Source: Riptortus pedestris (Eukaryota > Arthropoda > Insecta > Hemiptera > Alydidae). From it: a stretch of 64,000 bases of DNA. Of the stretch, positions 49,182 through 61,200 are shown piece by piece. The notes under the pieces were generated by a model, which saw only the letters and a list, made by a program, of their open reading frames with translations, was not told the origin of the DNA and did no database searches. Every line of letters begins with the position of its first letter. Within the stretch, counting starts at the first letter, position 1. The position numbers and the translations under genes are program-made. Location of the stretch: NCBI GenBank assembly GCA_019009955.1, contig CM032228.1:97608001-97672000 (forward strand), given 5' to 3'.

Positions 49182-50234
49182 CATACAAATATGGTGTCTA
49201 ATGAAGAATTTTTTTTTTAATATTACGAGTGCACTTATCTCTTCTCTACTTTCTAAGATAAAATATTTAGATTTATTATTTCTTGAATGATGTCATTTCT
49301 TTGTGAGAGGAGCCAATAAATTTCTGAATTGGGTTTAATGTGTTGAAATATTTTAATGTGACAGGTCTTAGTGATAAATTGTATATTTATAAAATATATG
49401 TATATTTTTATACTGCTCTAATTTTTTATGTTTTAAGAATAAATCTAAAATTGTTAATAGTTGTTTTTCTTCTGAATTGTAACCAATAATATAAATCATA
49501 TGTTATGCACCATGAGCCATTTGTTTTTTGGCATGAGATTTTCAATTAGAGAACCTTGGGTTTTGTGGGAAAATGTCAATGTATTAAAATACCAATATCT
49601 TAATATATTTTATTCATTTCACATTAATTAACACACAATCAAAAATATCACCATTAAGTATGCCAAAAGCATTGCAGAATAAAATTAAATAAAAAGTGAA
49701 TAAACAATCTCAAATAATTATTTGTCTCAGCTAATTAATTATATGAAAATGAAACTCCAGAAGAAAAAAAACAACAACTTGGTTTTGAAAGGTCTTAAAA
49801 ATCGAAAGCCCTCCCTGTCCTTAAATCTGAGCCCGTTATACAAGGTGAGTTGCTTGTTAATTAATATGGCAAAGTTCAATCATAAAATTAATAAAATTTG
49901 TTCATTTAACATCCAAAATACTACTTACATTGCATCTTAACATCTGTTATCTAGATTAATTTTGTGATAGTCTTTAGCTGAAGAACTTTATTTTCATTTT
50001 TTACCGTATTCCTTGCTTCCTATGTTAATTAAACATTTAAAGTATATTATTTAATTACATTGCAGGAACGAAAAATATACTAAGTATGAGTGCTGATCAA
50101 AAAGTTTTGCAAGGTATAAACAAACCTTAAACCGTTAATCCTTCTTTTGTTCTTGGTAGCTTATCTATCAAGAGTAAAAATTCCCAAAATATTGGATCTT
50201 CGGTTTTGTCAGTATTTAGCAGTGTCTTTACAAA
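49182..50234. other. intergenic AT-rich region
   Basis: No supported gene. Open frames here have low complexity (Lys/Asn-rich). Confidence 0.5.
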
Positions 50235-50650
50235 CATGTCAATATCCAGTGACTTAAAATTTGAGTACCAAAAAGCGTCATTAAATGTTTGCGTAAAGGA
50301 AGACATTCTGCAAAATAAATTTATGAGAGAATGGTGATATGGTTGTGATTGCCCCTATTTTTCTACAGTCACTAGGTGGTTCAATGATTTCAAACACGGT
50401 CGTGTAAGTGTGCAAGTCAAAGGAATATCCGGGAGACCAGCAACCTCTACCGATGTTGGTCATGCGACTCAAGCAGTTGTGATGGCAACAAGTTTTTGGG
50501 ATGCTATGGGTATTCTGTTAATTGATTACCTCTATGTCGGCTCTACAATAACTGGTCAGTTTTATGCTGATATTATTAGACAACTGAGTCAGGCCATATG
50601 ATGAAAACTGCAGCATGGCAGTGATCTAAGGCCAAGATCACTGACATATA
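50235..50650 (+). pseudogene. internally deleted mariner-type transposase remnant
   Basis: The N-terminal part reads SSDLKFEYQKASLNVCVKE, then TVTRWFNDFKHGRVSVQ followed by GISGRP, matching the HTH region and GRP(S/T) motif of mariner transposases. It then jumps directly to VVMATSFWDAMGILLIDYL and TITGQFYADIIRQL, the region of the second catalytic Asp (FWD..G....DYL). The block carrying the first catalytic Asp is missing, and the frame is broken by stops. This pattern is a Tc1/mariner element with a large internal deletion. Confidence 0.8.
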
Positions 50651-51329
50651 TTTCTATCATAAAGTTAAAAATTTTATCAAGCGTCTCCAAAACTGCTCAT
50701 ATTTTATTGAACAGAATCGAAAAATATCATCTAAAGACGATTGTATTAAAATTCATTCTGTTCTTCAACACCATTTTCATCCGCAAATAAATTTTTAACT
50801 TAAGTAAGGGGTTGATGCAGCCCATGCAATCCGTGAAGTAAAACTGGTAGCTGCAGTCAATCCTTGCTCCACAGGTAGTTTAAAAAATTCGAGATTCTAG
50901 ATCTGTCAATTAAGATACTGCAAGAATGTGTAGTACGTTTTTTTCAGAACAGACCATACCAAAGAAGATTTTAGTTGCATGACATTAATTTCAGCTGCAG
51001 AAGTGTTCGACACAATTTGATGCCTCAGCAGGCAGAAGTAATGTAAATTATAAAAACGTCTGGCTGTGTAAAAAAACAGATTTTTCAAGTATCTCTTTTA
51101 ATATTTGAGATAGAGATTAAAGCGAATTAAAAGCATTTATAGAAAATTAAATTTGTGATGATTGATTACTTATAATTTTTTGATTCGACTAATAATTATA
51201 GAGTTCGAAAGTTTTAATCCCCTCAACCTTCTGGTCTGATTTCAGCCATTATTTAACTTGTTCTTTAGATATGCATCTATTATGGAGTTTGTGTGTGTGC
51301 ATTTATAATACTTTTGAATAGACCTCAAT

Positions 51330-52215
51330 TTTGTCTTCCCTTAGTTAGATTGATGGACATTTGAGGAAATTATTTGAAAATTGTATCATGAATACAACAT
51401 TAACAGCTGATTTCCTTCAAGGTATATACTCCCGCTAAACCACACACACACTTTACACTTCGGTAGTGAACTAATGTTTGGTCTCCTTTAGAAGGTATCA
51501 AACCTGCACCTATTAATAGAATTCCCTTATGGGGGTTGCACTTATGACGTGATTTTTGAAAAATGTTCATTGATCTTGTCTTTTCTATGAGATGAAAATG
51601 AGGCCCTTTTGAGATGTGTGAGTGTGTGTACCCAGACACACATCCATATATACATTGTCCATTACCACTCCAGTGGTCTTAATTTTTGTTTGATCGACCG
51701 AAATTCAATATTTAAGCATTTCATATGAAACTAAAGATCAGTATTGTAAATAGCTGAAATTGAACCAGGAGGGGGGGGGGATATGAAATTCAAAATATAT
51801 GTAATTTTGAGTTGGGTCTAAAAATGTTATTTAACTAAAATTATAGTCAATTTAATTTTCTAAAATGTTCTCACTTCTGCAATATTAAGCGAGTTATTTG
51901 TATTTGCTTGTTTTCGGCCTTCATTAAACCAGAACTTCTACTCACTTCATCTAATATATTATGACACCTTTTGTTCTAAACTTATACTGAATATTGCTTT
52001 CAACAGATCTTTACTAGATGAAATACATGATACATGCTAATATGTTAAGTATAACGTTATCAATTAAGGTTTTACGTTCTCTAATCAAAAATGTTTATTT
52101 TAACAATACTATACTCAATATTTAATCGCTTCATGCAACAATAATTACTTAAATTAAATACTTGTTAATGACTGAAGTCAGACCATGAAGAGGGGTTAGA
52201 GTAGGGGAAAATCCA
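51330..52215 (-). repeat. reversed family-B copy, diverged
   Basis: Blocks shared with complete copies include GATTGATGGACATTTGAGG, ACAGCTGATTTCC, GTTTGATCGACCGAAATTC, GGCTGAAATTGAACC..., TTCAAAATATATG and TATACTCAATATTTAATCGC. The order suggests rearrangement or two overlapping copies. Confidence 0.5.
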
Positions 52216-52689
52216 AAATATTTCAGCCTGTTACACTGGCATATATGTTAGAAGTTAATGAAGATAAACTCTTCATCGATATAGCAGATCAGCATCAACT
52301 CACGGATCTTTTCCAACATTTGACTAAAGATGAGCTGATCTTTGGATGATCTGCCAAGGGGTGCTGATCTTTGGTACTCACCAGAATCCTCTTCATTAAA
52401 CCCCAACAAATGACCATTAACAGAAGCTCAATACTGGGACCATTGCCTCCTTAGGCTTTTGACGCCCTTTAGAATTTTGGGCTCTTTTTTATTACAAAGC
52501 AGTCTTTTAGGGCTTCTCTTCAGATTAATGTATGTATTCATGAAATTAATTTCAGATTAAAGAAAAATGTAAATACTATATATGTATAAAAATAAACATT
52601 ATAGGTTATTATGCCAAGGTATAGCTTTATTTGGGAAATAAAAGAAAACTCGGTCATTTCAAAATGGTTTTTTGTAATTTATTCTTTTC

Positions 52690-54197
52690 CTCAATCCCAG
52701 CAGCTGTCTGTAACCAGCTATATCCCAGAAATGATTGGACTGTGAGCTCCCATGTACTTTCATGCATCAGAAATCATTGTGTTTGCGGACAACATTTTAT
52801 TTATAGTTATTGAAATAGACTTAATTCAAATCACACAACTTACTAATTCTGCTTTGTTGCTAGTCAATAAATGGTCTAAATAACACAAATTCAAATTTAA
52901 TTTAGAAAAAAAAAACATCTTACACACTATTTTCAAGACAAAGAAATACACCTACCTTCGACATTAAATTAAACGGAGTGACAATGCAAAAAAAACATAT
53001 TTTAAAATATCTTGGACTTCACATTGACAGAAAATTATAATGAAACTATCACATAACTAACTTAAAAACAAGACTACTCTCAATGGCTGCCAGAGTGTCT
53101 TGGGGTCTTAAATCCGATGCTCTGACCACAATATACAAAGAGGCAATTGTCCCCATATTGACGTATGGAATTGAAATATGGGGCTATGCAATAACAATGA
53201 AAAGAAATTCCATAAAATTAGAAAGAGTGCAAAGGCTATTTGCGATAAAAATTGCTAAAGGATATTGTACATTATTATATGAGGCATCATGTGTATTAGC
53301 CGACACTATGACAATTTACATCAATGCTGAGGAAATAATTAAGCAACATATGTTATTGAAATTGAATGAAATTCAGCAAGACTTTACATTACAAAATATT
53401 ACAACATGCGAAATAGAACAAGACATCAGACATACTGGTTACACCTAAAAGACAGAAGCAAAAAGGATGTTGGCATTGGGTGTGCATACATCATTTTAAA
53501 AGACGACAATATTATACAGAGAGTACAATGCAGACTATCACCACTATGCACAAACAATTAAGCATAAAACCTTGCAATTACTGGGGCACTCAAAACATTG
53601 GAAGACCTTTCAAGAGACAGAGAGACTAGTATGATCTATACAGACAGAAAAATTAACATAGACCACATTTACAATAATTAAAATCATAACAAACAGACTG
53701 AACAGATCAGAAAACTAATCACATTATGTAGACAGAAAAATGTAATAGTGGCAATAGCATGGATAAAAGGACACTCAGGAAATTTAGGAAAAGATACAGC
53801 AGACATACTTGAAATTCAGCTTCAAGAGACGAATCAAAATATGGACAAACACATCTAAAGGACAACAATTACATATAAATACCAACTATATACCAAAGAA
53901 AAAATAACAATTACCAATTCCAAGCTAATACAATTTATATCAGGACATGTACCTACAAAAAGCTACTTGTACAAATTTAAACTAACAAACACAAATACAT
54001 GCAAATGTGACAATAGGACTGAACAGACTTATGACCATCTCTTATATGACTGTACATTACTTGACGGACCCAGAACAAAACTCATCAAAAATAACTACCT
54101 TACTTGGCTGACTGACAAACCGAAACTATTACTCACATACACAAGAATTAAGACACAATTTTGTAGATCAACACCTACTGAACACACACATATGTAA
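52690..54197 (+). pseudogene. R1-clade non-LTR retrotransposon 3' half, decayed
   Basis: A degraded RT active site (VFADNILFIVIE) is followed by EKKNILHTIFKTKK, then thumb and connector (WGLKSDALTTIYKEAIVPIL, TYGIEIWGYA, KLERVQRLFAIKIAKGY). RNase H scraps follow (IYTDRKINID; VAIAWIKGHSGNLGKDTADI), then a C-terminal zinc knuckle-like region (NTCKCDNRTEQTYDHLLYDC). The order matches R1-type elements with RNase H. Multiple frameshifts and stops separate the blocks. Confidence 0.8.
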
Positions 54198-54239
54198 TGT
54201 TTACATATGTTTTTTAAAAGCTTTATTGCTTTTGTAATA

Positions 54240-55755
54240 TTTATAATTGAATCTGTGAGTGCAGAAACCACTTAAGTCAAAAAAATCCGAACTCGTTTTC
54301 AATGAAAATAAGCGTAGAAAGGCAAGATGCGTGTTGGGTGCAAAAACTACGTTAGTCTGTTGAGTAGTTCCGTAAATACAAGACGTTTGTTTCGAGTGTT
54401 GAGTGCAGAAATAACATTAGTCAGTGACTGACGTTGTTTCTGCACCCCCCACTAGATCGCGTGACCAGTCTTGCGTGAACTGTTTTGGAATAAAAAATCT
54501 AAAAACTGGGAAATCTGAAATATTCCTGTACCAAGAAGGCGTAGCCCATAAAGGAGCAAATGATATATGCAGCATGCTACTGAAATACATTGACTCTAAT
54601 ATTCCATCAAATGTAAAAAAAACTGTACCTTTTTTCTGATGGTACCTGCGGACACAATCGAAATCACATCATGATAAGATTCTGCCTTGCTCTTACAGAT
54701 ACAGGACATTTTGAACAAATTTTCCATTACTTTCCAGTTCGAGGGCATTCATATCTTCCAAACGATCGAGATTTTGGTACTATGAAGAGGATGATGCGTA
54801 AACATGATCGGATATACACACCTGATGAATATGAAGAATTGTGTGCTCAGTCCAGTAACAACTTTCACATCACCAAGCTACTCACCAGTGACATAAAAGA
54901 TTTTGATGGTTGGTGGAAGGAATATTACACAAAAAACCCACTAGCCAGAGAATGCCGAGGGAGGAGTGTGCCAAAAGAAGCAAAATTCAAGTTTGCTCCC
55001 ACCCAATATAAAGAGTTCCGCTATTACTCTGAAGAAAAGGGGGTAATCACAGCATACATTTTCATTGAAGGATTACAAAAGCACAGCTATCAGCTGCTGA
55101 GACCTGCTTTCCGTAACGTCGATATTGATTTTCCTTCAAGTATTGCAGCCTACCCATCAGGGAAAGTTCCAAACAGCATAAAGAAAATGGAAGACATCCA
55201 GAAAATGATTGTTCATATTCCTGAAAACTTCAAAGTTTTTTATGATAAACTGTTTACTTGGTCAACCACTGAACATGACAATGATGCTATCGTCGAGAAT
55301 GATCTATTTTAAGAGCGTTTCAGTTTGTTATATTCCTGTCTTATGACTTTGCAATACTGTAACTTCATTTCTCATGTAATATGGAAAAATATACATTTGT
55401 AAATTTTTTGTGAAATTAATTAAAATTAATATTATTAACTATAATCGTAAAAAAAATTAATACCAAATACAAACTTTTAACGAATGGTTATCTTTTTCCA
55501 AGTATCCTACTGTCTGCAAAAACAGTTGAGTGCAGAAACAGCATTAGTCAAAATCATAGTTTTAATTCTCCTGAGCCTAATTTATGTGGAAATTAGGTAA
55601 TTTTTTTATAACAGCAACATAAAAGCATGTTATGACAAAGGAAAAAAAAGTTCTCAAATATTTTAAAATTTGGAGGAGTTATTACGTTTTTTCTCCCTCC
55701 TGAAAAATTCGAAATTTGTGACTGATGTTGTTTCTGCATTCACCGATTCAATTAT
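54240..55755 (+). mobile_element. TIR DNA transposon with subterminal 21-bp repeats, DDE-like
   Basis: The left end (ATAATTGAATCTGTGAGTGC..., from about 54243) and the right end (...GCATTCACCGATTCAATTAT, to about 55755) are inverted repeats extending through a GTGCAGAAAC...AGTCA motif. That motif recurs as GTGCAGAAAC-type copies at 54259, 54338 (diverged), 54403 and 55530 on the plus strand, and at 54425-54445 and 55719-55739 on the minus strand. The coding region between them is described separately. The border and any target-site duplication are not resolved. Confidence 0.65.
54424..55312 (+). pseudogene. DDE-transposase-like protein, N-terminally truncated and frameshifted
   Basis: The first frame (54424-54639) reads CVNCFGIKNLKTGKSEIFLY, VAHKGANDICSMLLKYID. 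A one-base shift in a homopolymer near 54625 leads to LFSDGTCGHNRNHIMIRFCL, then a 213-residue open frame (QIFHYFPVRGHSYLPNDRDF, MKRMMRKHDRIYT..., AKFKFAPTQYKEFRYYS) ending in TAA at 55312. A (Y/F)SD..GQNRN-type motif after a beta-rich block, followed by GHS...D.DFG, is seen in multicopy transposase-derived insect proteins with an RNase H-like fold. Here the Gln of GQNRN reads His. The frame starts inside the 21-bp repeat, so the N-terminal domain is absent. Exact superfamily not assigned. Confidence 0.7.
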
Positions 55756-55861
55756 TGTATACAACAATTATATGTATTTATTGAAATGTGTGTAGTATCC
55801 AAAGGATGGAGTACACAAACCTTGAATAAACTCCCACAGATACATTACATGGAAAACAGGA

Positions 55862-55888
55862 GATTGAAAATGAGGTAAATTGAAATTG

Positions 55889-55943
<55 letters not shown>

Positions 55944-55967
55944 TTCAATGGACCTCATTTTCGATTT
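55862..55967. repeat. (TA)n array flanked by inverted repeat arms
   Basis: Left arm AAAATGAGGTAAATTGAAAT and right arm AATTTCAATGGACCTCATTT are imperfect inverses around a (TA)n core (about 55893-55940), giving a potential cruciform. The right arm CCTCATTTTCG matches family B. Confidence 0.7.
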
Positions 55968-57494
55968 GTTTTGACCCTCTGTCAGTATGTATCTCGCACA
56001 ATAGGAGTGGCTTTAGAACGTTGAAATCTAATGTTTAATACTGATGTAACGCCTAATTGCGTACCACTCAAAATTGACTAAAGTGGCTTGGGGGTTAAAA
56101 TAAAAAATCTGAGAGGGAGAGCCCCCCCCCCCGCCCTCCTTTAGGAATAAGGGTCCCAATATAATTTTCCTTCACAGTCTTTTTAAATTCTTTTTTTAGT
56201 TTCAAAGCTAATTCTATATTTTTACCATGATTACTATTGAAAGCAATTGGGCTCAATCTTCTTTTATTTGACATCGCTTTCGTACATAGCTATAAATATT
56301 TTAGTTGATTACACAGAATTTCAATATAAATAAATAATCAATATAACTCAATAAAAATTAATTCTATTTAGCAATATGGTTAGAATGTCAAAGAATACAC
56401 CTTTCACTTTAGTGCTCTAGCATTTTCAAATCAAATGAAACCTTATCAGCAGGACAATTACATTGAACCAAATTTCACTAGTACCAGATGAAGACCTTCA
56501 GCTAGCAAAGCCTGATTTCGCTGTGGCCTTGCTAGCAAAAGATTGTATTAACATCATGAGATAGTGAAATCTTGTTAGATTTTCTTGATTGTTTTTGGAA
56601 TGTTCAGATTGATAGAGGCACTAAGCCAAAACCACAAGACCAATAATATGAATGAGGTGAAGGTATATGACCTGATAAAGTTATGTATATTGGCTTAGGG
56701 GTCATGCATATTAACGATAAATAATTCCATATTGTATTGCATAAAAATATATTATTTAATCAAATATAATACAACACAATTATTATTTCCTATTTATGTA
56801 TTTACCTACATTTGTAAATAAAATATTTCCTTCATATATTCTGCATCATGTTTGCTTTATTATTAACCACCTAATGAGAAGTGTTTTAAAGGAGTACTCT
56901 GAGTGAAGAAATTGAATAGCAATCGAATAAACAAGTAGGTATCTCTGGTCTGAAATTCCAAAGATCTATCAAGTCAAAGATTTTCAGGGGATTGACAACA
57001 TGTCCTTCACTTTCCACTAATGACACACTACGCTGGACAATAACTTAAAATTAAAATAATTTGTCTATATTAGGTCAACACCACCATTATGTATACAATT
57101 ATGAACATTTAGATTCAAATACTAATCCTAACACACATTTATGCTTAATTATACACAACAGGTCAATTGTTTGGAATTAAAATAAATATCACAACATCAA
57201 TGTAATCATTACAATTATAATCATAATTGAACCTGTTTGTTAGATTATTTACTACCTTGTTAGTAATAAGAGAGACCTATTAAAGTCACCGCTCTAATGT
57301 TAGAACTCTTCTCTTTGGATTATGAAGATAAAAAAACTAATTCTAATTAATAAATTTGTCGAACAATTAATTTTTAAATGCAGACATGGCGTTTATAGAA
57401 CTTAATAAAATCGATAAAGTTTAATTATATGTAATTAAAAAACAAAACATATACAAATTAAATTTACAAAACAAAAACTTCTTGATTGCAGGAT
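55968..57494. other. region downstream of the HSPBP1 stop, non-coding
   Basis: Contains a poly-C tract near 56125 and AT-rich sequence. The part adjoining 57494 is the HSPBP1 3' UTR (minus strand). No further gene is supported. Confidence 0.5.
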
Positions 57495-58203
57495 TTATCT
57501 TTCTTCTTCATTATCTCCATTGAAAACAATAGACATCAATTCCCTAATGTATGCAATTTCTTCCTAAAACATTAATGTTGCAATTAATAAACAAAGAGAA
57601 ATACAAAATTAAAAGTTTCAAATTGAATTAAAAATCTATAGAGAGATAAAAAAGTCTGTCACACAGGCGCTGCATAAACTAAGCAGATAAGCAGATTTCC
57701 CACGTGAAGTTTTACAATAGAGAAATCTGCCTAATAACAACTGTAGTAGTAAGAAACCTCTAAACCTAAAACATTATTTAGGGCGTAATAACCCAGTAGT
57801 TTCTAGCGCCAAAAAACAGTTAACCTAACCTCTAAACCTATTCACGAGGGACGAATAGTTATCGAAATGGTCGCCAGAGCTCTCGGCGGAAAGTCCGAAC
57901 ATAGCCTACTGGTGACCACACGCAGAATACAAATGCAAATATCTCGGTTAATATTCAAGATAGAGAATAAATGTATATAACAATATTTATAGTAAATTTA
58001 ATTTGCAATAAGATTGATTCTGTACAATTTTTCGGTCCGACGTATAGTAACGGAGATATTTCGAATTTTCGAAAATCCTCCCCTTTAAACCCCCCCTCCG
58101 ATTTCAGCCGTTAATGAACTTGATCTTTCTTTTTACATAAAACGACTAAATATCGAGTTTGGTAACGATCAAACAAAAATTGCGACCGCTAGAGCGGTAA
58201 CAG

Positions 58204-58255
<52 letters not shown>

Positions 58256-61200
58256 TTTTGAACGGACATCATTTTCGTCATCTCCTGGGTAGGATCGATG
58301 GACATTTGAAGAAAAATTTCGAAAATTCCGTCATGAGTACAACCTCAATATCTGATTTCCCTTAAGGGAAATCTGCTAATAAAATGTTACAATTAAATAA
58401 TAATTTGTTTCCTTCCAAATATATAACCAAAAACAAAGCTTATTAAAACAAATTTATTAATGAACACTAAAATAAACTTATATTTGTATCACAAAACCCA
58501 CAGGAATACTTAAAGCATAAAAAGAAAATCTTTTCAAATAAAAGAATTTTAGCAAACTCTGACTATATCAAAAATTCAATTGAAAATGAGTTCCAATCAT
58601 ATGTTTCGTATTATGATTATAGTTATACCGTATGGGGCTCAGGCTAGCCATGTGAGTTAAAGCATAGGCTTTAAACTCACATGGTAAACCTAGAGTGGTG
58701 AGTTCATTTCCCGCCTGGGCAATAGAATTTATTTAGTGACAAACTCGATCAATCAATCCTTAGTGCCACCCTGGCTAGAAAAGGGTGGTAACCTGTAGAT
58801 AACGTGTCCTAATTAGCCATAGAAGCAAAAAAGTGGACATTAATAAATAAAAGTAATAATAATGTCTTGAAAAGTTTCAAAGAAGGAATTCATGAAGTTA
58901 CATTTCAATAAATTACTAAATACTTTACCATTCTATGACAAAACATGCATATCAAAAACCTCTAACTTGAATGTGCATATCACGCTTACTGAGGTATAGA
59001 ATTTCAAATTTTAATCAACAATTTAATTTTTAAAAAGATGTTTCACCCTCGGCTGAGCACAGGACCTCAATGGTCTCTTTTGTCTATATAAAATAAACAA
59101 AATTTTTGCTGTTTAAAAAAATTCAAGAATGCTGTTGCTTTCTTGTTGAAATAATCATTCAAACACTTAAAATGAGTTCCTACAATTTATAAGCCAATGA
59201 AATCCTTGAAACTGCAATAGAGTCGAGACTGTGAGGTCTCCAAGCTCGTTCAAGTGACTTTTGAACCGTGCCACTCGAGGATTAAGTAAGTAGTTTCTTA
59301 GGTTACCCATAAGTGTTAAAGTGGTAGTTTTATTATATGTAAAATTTAAGGTAGAGGGTAAGATTTCTGCAAGTGTAAAGAAAATCGCCACAATAATATC
59401 AGAAAAATTTTCACAACAATTTTTTTTTTCAAAACATTTTTTTCAACTGAAACAATATACCATTAAACTATGTTTATTTCATTTTATTGTTTGTAGTAAG
59501 CCAAGAAATTTTCAAGTTTTGTTCCTGAAAGGCCAAGCTTTCGAAACATAATGCAAATGTATCGTTTGCGTCAAAAATCTGTGATTGACGTGGCCTTCTA
59601 CCAAATCACGTACGTCAGACATATATGTCTGACATGGCTCATGTAGAACTTCTTATCGTCAGACACATATGACTGACATAGCAATTAACGTGTTAACTAA
59701 AATCCCTAGGCCTACTCCTGGCTGTAACCTGTAAATAACTTTTACAGATCAGCCTTACTTGCATAAAGTGGACATTAGTTTAAAAAAAGATAATGATAAA
59801 TATTAACCCCTTCCATACACAAAGCCACTATAGTGGCTTTGGCCAAGAAAAGGGTTAACTTACCTTTTAGGCTAATACTATTAGAAAGTAGACCAAAGAA
59901 TATTTATAATCAAAACACAGAAAAATCGAACAAAATATAACCAGATTAAATAAAAGGTTGGTTTTCTTTCAATTTACAGGAAGACAACCTTTTATTTATC
60001 CTAGTAAAAATTCTTGTAAGTATAGAAAAAAAAAAGTGGTTACCCGAAAAGCTTCATCCTGACTATACTCATTGAGAAGATTTTGAAGAGTTAATCTCAG
60101 TTCAAATTCTGGCCTTCGGCACTCTGCCTGAGCTTCATCATAATTCTGAACCAAAGACAGCAAAGCTGAAATAATGTGCTCATGGCAGGACGTATGGTCT
60201 CCCCTTATTAATGCAATTAACTGTTCTACAAATCCCATTTTGAACAAAATTTCTGAAAGAAATAAAAAATATTTTTAACTCAAATTTAGAATTTTAAATA
60301 ACCAAATAAAGGCTAAATTTAACATACATACAATTTTTTCCAAAAATAGACAAAAGCTAAATATTTTGCTCATCAGTTCACAGTAATACACAAATTTAAA
60401 ACGGTGACAGTCTTATTTTTCAATAGCTGGATTATGAACAAGATGTGCATAACAACCTCTTTAATGACTTATCAAGAAGAGAAGAACATTTAAACTATTA
60501 AAGGGTCAAAATTAGTATATGGTACACTGTTAGGTGTATTATAATGGAATCATGGAACATAATATCCTTTAAAAATCTTTGTCGATATTACTACCCTTCT
60601 TTAGATTAACTCTAATTCATTTCAATTTTATTTACACTGATGATCCATACCAAAATATGGAACCAAGGAACATTATGTCAATAAAATTTCAACGATGTAA
60701 TTTGAAATAGTTAATTATTTCACGTATGACTATATATTAATATGAGTTGTTATTCCATTATAAATTAATAAACTTTTCTGTCTGTAACATATCCTTTTGA
60801 GGCCATTCCAACAATAATACTCTGCCCATTCTTGAAGAAGATTGGACACATCATTTGAAAAAAAAAAAAACAGTTTTGGGCATCCCTGCTAATTCTATGC
60901 ACCATGGCAATACCAAGGTTTAGGGTAGGGCTCAGTGGTGCCAACCTAGCACTCATTTAGGATCCAAACCTGTAATACATCCAAATACTGTAATACATTA
61001 GAATTACAGTTTAGGATTCAAATACTGTAATACATAATTACCTGTAATGTAATTATATTAACTGATTAATAATTATCTTCACTATACTAAAACTGTTTGT
61101 TCAAATAATTTTCACGCTTTAATTAAACAAAGTATTAAATTCACTTAGGAAAAACTGGTGGTTCTCATAAATTAGTAGAAAAGAAGGGCTGGGTGCAGTA

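Noticed and set aside
52332..52372. Short tandem-like GCTGATCTTTGG repeats
   Set aside because: Only two copies with an unrelated spacer and no wider pattern.
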